From Teratosphaeria epicoccoides (Eukaryota; Ascomycota; Dothideomycetes; Mycosphaerellales; Teratosphaeriaceae): a stretch of 51,958 nucleotides of DNA. The notes below the pieces were generated by a model, which saw only the letters and a list, made by a program, of their open reading frames with translations, searched no databases and was not told the origin of the DNA. The stretch lies in the NCBI GenBank assembly GCA_021401465.1, contig JADDMT010000168.1, positions 1 through 51,958 of the forward strand. The letters are read 5' to 3'. The translations under genes were made by a program, and so were the position numbers. Positions 46,642 to 51,958 of the stretch are shown here, piece by piece (position 1 is the stretch's first letter; each line of letters starts with the position of its first letter).

Positions 46642-47125
46642 TGTCATGAGTGTCATAAGTGCTATAAGTCACGAGCACTGTAGCCTAAGTCATAGTAGTC
46701 ATAAGTGCTATAAGTTATAGTGTTATAAGTCATAGTACTATGAGTTATAACGTAGGCATAGAAGAGAGGGTCTGTTACATAAGGACAGATACCTAGATCT
46801 GTAGGGTTAGTCTACAGATCTATAGGCCTATAGGGAGAAGGGATCTGTTATAGGAGAACAGACCCTAGGATCTATAGGGTTAGTCTACAGATCTATAGAC
46901 ATAGGTCTAACAGGTCTATTAATAGATCTAACAGAGCTGCCCTGTCTCTCTAGTATATAGGGATAGCTTCAGGACAGGCAGTTAGGAGCTTCATGCTTAA
47001 TTTATAATCTTCTCCTCTAGGGGGGATAGTTAGTACAAGGTTAATTACCTTTGTTAACATTCTTTACTATTCTGCAAGTCTAATACCTAATCCCCTTCCT
47101 GCTATTAGCACCTACCCTTCTGACA
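46642..47125 (+). repeat. 5' LTR of B' (484 bp)
   Basis: Intact ends TGTCATGAG and TTCTGACA, which define the true ends of the B LTR. Followed by CTTTAAGCAC, the primer-site region. Confidence 0.9.
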
Positions 47126-47184
47126 CTTTAAGCACTACTCCTAAGGAAGTATTAGGGGACTCGTTAAGCGCTTAACATACGCCT

Positions 47185-47915
47185 ATGTCAAGTAGTTCCT
47201 TAGCTGTTAGCTCGACCTCTAGCGACAATAGTTAACTAACACTACAAGAACAAGTTGCTACTATACCTTAAATTACTTAGTAGCTTGAATCCATTCATCT
47301 TAGCGAGATGGCTCTAGCGTCTGTCGCAGGTACGACTACTAGAAACAGACATAGTAACAATGGCTTTAAGATAGGAAGCCCTATAGAGTTTACAGGATAA
47401 CGATCTTAAGTAGAGATGTTTATCCTATAATGCTAGTTAGCATTTAACGTAGATACGGAATAGTTTACAACATATCATAAGCGAATAATATACATTGTCT
47501 CTTACCTAAAAGGACTAGCGTTCGAGTTCATCTAGTCTCATCTAACAGATTATCTAGATCACGTTAGTAGCGTCGAAGCTAGGAAGACAACGACTTAGGA
47601 GATTCTTAACTTAGACAAGTCCTTGTTTAAGGCGTTACGAGAAGCCTTTAGGCTTAGCAACGAACAACAGGAGGCCGAGAGAGCTCTCCTAGGAACCTAG
47701 CAGAAGGGTTCCGCCATTAAGTACTATGCGGACTTTTAGACCCTCTCTGCCTAAGTCGACTAGAATGATAATGCCTTAGCCGCTTAGTTCTATTAGGGAC
47801 TAAAGGAAACAGTCAAACACGAAATTGCCTAGGGAGATTAGCTAACGACATTCAAGGAAATAAGCGATCTCGCGATTAGAATCGATAATCGTATCTAGGA
47901 ACGACAGCAGGAACG
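47185..47915 (+). pseudogene. Gag N-terminal part of B'
   Basis: ATG at 47185, same start as B and A Gag. Covers the capsid-like region (near 47420-47880; LDKSLFKALREAFRLSNEQQ readable) before C' interrupts it. It preserves the site where A1 inserted in the first B copy. TAG and TAA stops are present. Confidence 0.75.
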
Positions 47916-48275
47916 TGATATAGATGTATGTGCTATATGATATGAAAATATCTCGCAGTGTGACAGAGTAATCCGACCTTTTAGTAGGTACAAGACAGCG
48001 CTGCTTTCTGCTTATCGCAGAGGTGGCGCTAAGGGTGCTTATAACCCCCGACGCTCCTCAATTAGGGAAAGCATGTCCGAGCCTAACCCCGTAGGGGTAC
48101 CGTAGGGTCAGCGACGTAGGGGCGTCCTACGTCGACAACTGATCCCACTCGGACGACATACAAGCCAACGTATGTACGAAGGACCCCCTTGCCATATGTA
48201 GCAGGGTTACTGCATGCCAAGGGCGGCCATTAGAACCCATGCGGTTCAAATGGTCCCCTAGTATTAACCGTATCA
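47916..48275 (-). repeat. 3' LTR of C' (360 bp)
   Basis: Plus-strand start TGATATAG and end CGTATCA, so the element-strand ends are TGATACGG and TATATCA, the intact LTR ends of the family. Confidence 0.93.
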
Positions 48276-48910
48276 CTGCCCCTCCTCCTATGAGGATGTC
48301 CCTAGCCTCACTAAGTGACGCACGCGGAACATATAGGGTACGGGATGTGGCACGCTTACACCGCGCAAGGGTGAATAGGTAGATAGCCTGCGCAACATGT
48401 GTCATGCGCACACCTTAACACCTTCGCAGCGAGTGCGGGGCGGAGGCTGCTAACTCGGGCGGGTTTTAATCTGTCACATGTTAGGCGGCTTCGCAACACC
48501 TTCGCTTTACATGCGGATCGAGATATCAGGAAACCACGAGTACGTACTTCGGTTAATCCTTGAAATTATAGGGCGAGCATGCGCGCCGGCCTCGCCAAGT
48601 AGCTTGGCCGTCCCTATTTAGTCGTGACCATGAAGAACGTGTCGCAGAACCTCGGGGTAGTAGGAAAGTACGCGGACGCTCTGCGCGTACCGCTCGAAAC
48701 GGCAGGAGCGCGCTCCTGGCGCAGGCCTCGTCACATTTCCATGCTAGTAGGCTAGCACGAGTGCGGTCGGCGCACATGCGTGACGGCCGCATTATCCGTT
48801 ATTGCATCATTCGGTCCCCTTGTGAGTTAACTAGAGGCAGGTACTCTGCGCATGTAGTTCGAGTTACTAGCTCAACGGTTGCGGTAGGCAACAGGGGGGC
48901 TGTCAGAGGG
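48276..48910. other. Family C spacer with polypurine tract and promoter region of the antisense gene
   Basis: The purine tract complement CTGCCCCTCCTCCTATG adjoins the LTR. The rest matches 9277-9638 plus 16665-16932 of C1. Short open frames here have no match to any domain I know and are not preserved in C1, so I regard it as non-coding. Confidence 0.6.
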
Positions 48911-48917
48911 TATAAAA
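48911..48917 (+). promoter_or_regulatory. TATA box of the C' antisense gene
   Basis: TATAAAA, 163 bp upstream of the ATG at 49074, the same distance as in C1. Confidence 0.62.
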
Positions 48918-49073
48918 ACCTCGTCGCTTCCCAAACTTTCCTGTTCTAAGACACTAACATCGACCTCCGCTCCTACTTCGCTTAGCTTGCGCCTCGCCGT
49001 GTCTACAGGTCTGTACTAGAGCTCCTTTTTCTTTAATCAATCAATTAAGATCAATCAACCCGTCTTAGCTATA

Positions 49074-50570
49074 ATGGCTCATGTGCTGCAGACTAAGTTC
49101 GACGCTACTCGCTCTGCCCGCGATCGTCGCTTGTGTTGACGATGCCTCGACAACCTTAGTAGCCAAGCTGCACACATCTCTCCTCCGCGTGTTAGTAAGG
49201 CGTCCCCTACCCGCGAGGTATGCGTGACTTGTACTAACCGAAGCGTAGCCGAGATCTGCGTCAGCGGGTTTGATGAGGGCGGCGTCTACCGCAATTGTGT
49301 CAACTGTAATAGCAAGCATCAAAAATGCTAAGACCTCCCTGAAGAGGTGTACGGCGAGTATAACTAGCTCTGCCGTAACATCGATGACTTCTAGAGTGCG
49401 CGCGACAATGGGATTGCCGAAGGCACTCTGACTATGAACAGGCTATAGGCTAAGTACTACGAGGCACTCGCCTACCTGCTCGGCGCCCTCTCGTGCTTCA
49501 CCGCGACTGCTAACCGTTCTCACGGCGGCGTTCGCTTCGACTCTCTGCTAACAGGCGAAAACGTTTGTCTAGGTCTAATCGTAGACTTAGTCTAGAAGAT
49601 CTTGAAGGTGCTAACTGTTAGGGTCGAGACCTTCGCCATAGTACGCATACGGTGCAGGTACCCTCTAAGTATGAAATGCTGACTTTTCCGCTAGGCTAAC
49701 GTTAGCGTCGAGAAGTATCCGACTAGCCGTTAGCGTCAGCAACTCGGGGCCCTTGCCTCTATTGACAATGACTTCGAAACGCGGATGATCCGCAAGAAGG
49801 TCATCAAGCAATTCGCCGCTCCCGCCGCTAAGGCCACGCCCTAGCGCCGTACTAAGAGGCAGCCTGCCTCTAAGCCGGTCCCGAGGACTAAGCCGTAAGT
49901 TACTTACTCGAATCCTGTCGCGTGCGTACAGCTAACACATTGTAGCGCCGCCGCCTACGCCGCCTCGACGCTACTATCCAAGAAGAAGAAGAGGGCCAGG
50001 GCCGAAATTGAGGTCAGCGACGAGGAAGCCGAGCCTTCCCCGCTTGCGACCCGCACTACGTCCGTCAAGACGCTAAGGCACAAGCCTCTAGGCCAGATCT
50101 TTGAGGATGAGGAGGATGACGACGTTCAGGATACCTTCGGTCCTGACGTGATCCCTTCGCGCCGTAGTGTCACCGCACTAGTTGCGCCTGAGGGAGACAC
50201 CGAGTCCGATGATGTAGTCGACACTCGTGTCAAGAAGCGCAAGATGATCTCGAGGGCCGAGCGCGACAGCCGCAAGCGCGCTTAAGTCTCTTCGCCTTCT
50301 GATGCTAAGGATGAGGTAGTCGTCGCGACTAGGCGCGGTAAGGGTGTCGCTAGTTCTCTGGCTACTATAGGCTCCGAAGACAAGCTCCCTCGCAACCTAC
50401 TAAAGAAGAAGATGCCGGCCTCTCTTCGTGGCGTTGCTACCCCCGTTACTCATGGTCGCTTCGGGGTGTTTAGTAGACCCCGTGCAGGTAGGCAGTCCCT
50501 AGCGGACTGTAACAAGAAAGACTCTCCTACTTCAGGTTCGGTCAGGAAGCCCCTAACTAGTAGTCGCTAA
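49074..50570 (+). pseudogene. Antisense Cys-cluster gene of family C, better copy, two exons
   Basis: Plus strand, opposite to gag-pol. ATG at 49074, exon 1 to 49894, intron 49895-49945, exon 2 to TAA 50568-50570; about 481 aa when spliced. All six cysteines of C-x2-C-x8-C-x12-C-x2-C-x6-C are intact (residues 50-85). Basic KKKKRAR-type and KKRKMISRAERDSRKRA-type tracts and an acidic EDEEDDDV segment lie in the C-terminal half, suggesting a nuclear protein. Stops remain (TGA near residue 22, TAA after the last Cys, several TAG), but C1 has sense codons at some of these. The TAA after the last Cys is in both copies and could come from CAA. A compensated +1/-1 shift near 49672-49690 changes a few residues. 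Function unknown. Confidence 0.8.
49895..49945 (+). other. Spliceosomal intron in the C' antisense gene
   Basis: GTAAGT at 49895-49900, GCTAAC at 49931-49936, TTGTAG ending at 49945; 51 nt and identical to the C1 copy. Confidence 0.75.
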
Positions 50571-50710
50571 GCATTAGCTACGAAGCTAATCCGAGCATGT
50601 CTCTTGTTCTTCTTGGGTTTATTCTAGGTGTGCCTTTAGGCATCAATGATGTATGAGTAGGGCGTTTGCTTCTCGTTATCGCTTCGCGCGTCATGCGCTA
50701 CATACACATG

Positions 50711-51958
50711 TCAAGAATTCTGCTCCGGAACCCTCATCTTCCTACGAATCGACCTTCTTAAGCCCTGCTCATGCCTCCTCCGCTCTTCGAATTCACGAAT
50801 AGCTTCCGGAGCGTTCTTGTAGTCTTCGGCCGGAACCCATTATGTGTACTTAGGTAGGTATCCTTTCTACTTCACTAGATAGTGCGTTACGCCCTTGCGC
50901 CGCATACTGTCCTTAATACCCTCGACTTCCTACTCTTCGTTCTCTTCTGCTACTAGCATCGGGTCCGCGGGCTTTTCGCCCTCGCGCTGTACCTATGGTT
51001 CGAGTAGAGATACGTAGAAGACGTCGTGCACACGATACGACAATAGCAACGATAGCCGGTATGCCTGCGAGCCTATCGCGTCGCGTATCCGGAAGGGTCC
51101 GACGAACCTTGGCGTCATCTTCTTGCTCGGAAGTTTCAGCTTGAGATTCTTCGTCGATAGCAACACCTTCGTACTAACTACGTACTGCATCGGTTTAGCA
51201 CGGGTGTTATTATGTTTAATCTAGGATTCTGAGGCCTTTTTCTAGTGTTCTATTAGCACCGAATGTACCTCGCGCATACGCCGCGCTGATTCCGTAGCGG
51301 CCGGCACCCTCTCCTTAGAAGACTCGTCCCGAGGCGGTTCTGGGTGTATTTCCGGATCAAAGCCATAGAGAATCTGAAATGGCGACATGCGTATAGCAGC
51401 ATGCACGCTGTTATTGACTGCAAATTCCGCCATAGGAATTGCGTCGGCCTAGGCATCCTGGTTCTTAGCGTAGTAGCACCGAAGGTACTACTTAAGAGTC
51501 TAGTTCATACGTTTAGTCTGACCATTAGTCTGTGGATAGAATGCTGTACTTAGGCAGTACTTGACACGCACCTCAAACACAAATTCTTGCTAGTATTCAC
51601 TAGTAAAGACAGAACCTCGATCCGATAGGATACTTCGGGGGACACTGAAGCGCTATATGACTTCGTCGCGAAGTAGCCGCGCAAGCTCGCTACTTGTGCA
51701 CTTTTTCGTACATAGGATGAAGATATTCATCTTCGAGTATCGGTCGACTACTACAAGGACAGCATTAACCACATCGCCTTTCCACTTTGCTAGCGGCAAA
51801 TCGGTAATGAAATCTATGGTCAAGTCTTGCTATGGTCTCTCTGGCAGTAGGAGCGCCTAAGCATCGCCGTAGGGGCGATAGCGCCGAGATTTGCTAATCT
51901 GGCACGTCTGGCAGGATTTGACATAGTCAGAGACATCCTGTTCTAGCGTAGGCTACTA
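50711..51958 (-). pseudogene. Pol C-terminus of C' (integrase, chromodomain)
   Basis: Ends at TGA (complement of 50711-50713). Chromodomain near 50760-50905, the GPF/Y-type module in 50993-51190 (RFVGPFRIRDAIGSQAYRL), integrase segments at 51242-51433 and onwards to the edge. The catalytic Glu codon of integrase reads AAA, as in C1. Upstream parts lie outside the window. Confidence 0.85.

Larger units (their letters stand above)
46642..47915 (+). mobile_element. Second family B element (B'), 5' part
   Basis: 5' LTR 46642-47125 and the start of gag, cut at 47915 by the C' element. The continuation would lie beyond the right edge, after C'. Confidence 0.88.
47916..51958 (-). mobile_element. 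Second family C element (C'), 3' part, runs off the right edge
   Basis: Reverse orientation: 3' LTR, spacer, antisense gene and the end of pol as far as the integrase. It is less mutated than C1 and lacks the A3 insertion. The left flank is GAACG (47911-47915); its partner is outside the window. Confidence 0.92.

Noticed and set aside
48127..48949. Short open frames in the LTR and spacer of C' (48127-48411, 48553-48792, 48761-48949)
   Set aside because: Not preserved in C1, and they overlap the LTR or promoter region; likely chance.
1..51958. Pervasive in-frame TAG as evidence of a reassigned TAG codon
   Set aside because: At several of the same sites other copies carry TGG, CAG or CGG, and TAA and TGA also occur. 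The differences are transitions in CpA/CpG context, which fits RIP and not a different genetic code.

Overview
The window is built entirely from LTR retrotransposons inserted into one another; I found no host gene, tRNA or rRNA. It looks like gene-poor, repeat-rich DNA of a filamentous ascomycete. The elements are Ty3/gypsy with chromodomain integrases. Copies differ almost only by C-to-T and G-to-A transitions at CpA/CpG that turn Trp, Gln and Arg codons into TAG/TAA/TGA, the footprint of repeat-induced point mutation (RIP). One accessory gene carries a short fungal-type intron. The species cannot be named from this sequence. Family letters A to E are mine.

Layout, left to right: 3' end of a family A element (1-866, +); family D remnant (867-2103, -); family C element (2104-17292, +) split D and was itself split by a complete A element, A3 (9644-16659, -); rest of D (17298-17612, -); truncated A element A4 (17613-19164, +); family E remnant (19165-22479, +); family B element (22480-34149, +) hosting a complete A element A1 (23396-30411, +) and a solo A LTR (33214-33723, -); the best preserved A element A5 (34150-41167, -); truncated A element A6 (41168-46605, +); 36 unassigned bases; start of a second B element (46642-47915, +); second C element (47916 to the window end, -). 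Five-base target duplications (GTAAC, AGTAC, CTAGA, CCTAG) prove the nesting of C, A3, A1 and the solo LTR.

Family A (about 7,016 bp, LTR about 489 bp) encodes Gag and, in the -1 frame, protease-RT-RNase H-integrase-chromodomain. A GGGAAAC heptamer in correct phase lies in the gag-pol overlap. Family C (about 8.2 kb without its insert, LTR 360 bp) has gag-pol as one frame. Both lack an obvious tRNA primer site. Instead the bases after the 5' LTR complement LTR bases 34-39 nt downstream of a TATA box, as in Tf1-type self-priming.

The most interesting feature is an extra gene on the opposite strand, between pol and the 3' LTR, in both A and C. In A it encodes about 183 residues with a Zn(II)2Cys6-like cluster and a charged helical tail. 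In C it encodes about 481 residues with a related Cys pattern and basic tracts, has its own TATA box, and contains a 51-nt intron that survives because it is antisense to the genomic RNA. The A/B LTRs also carry an array of perfect inverted repeats, CACGTG and TGACTCA sites upstream of the TATA box. A speculative reading is that these elements carry their own antisense DNA-binding regulator.
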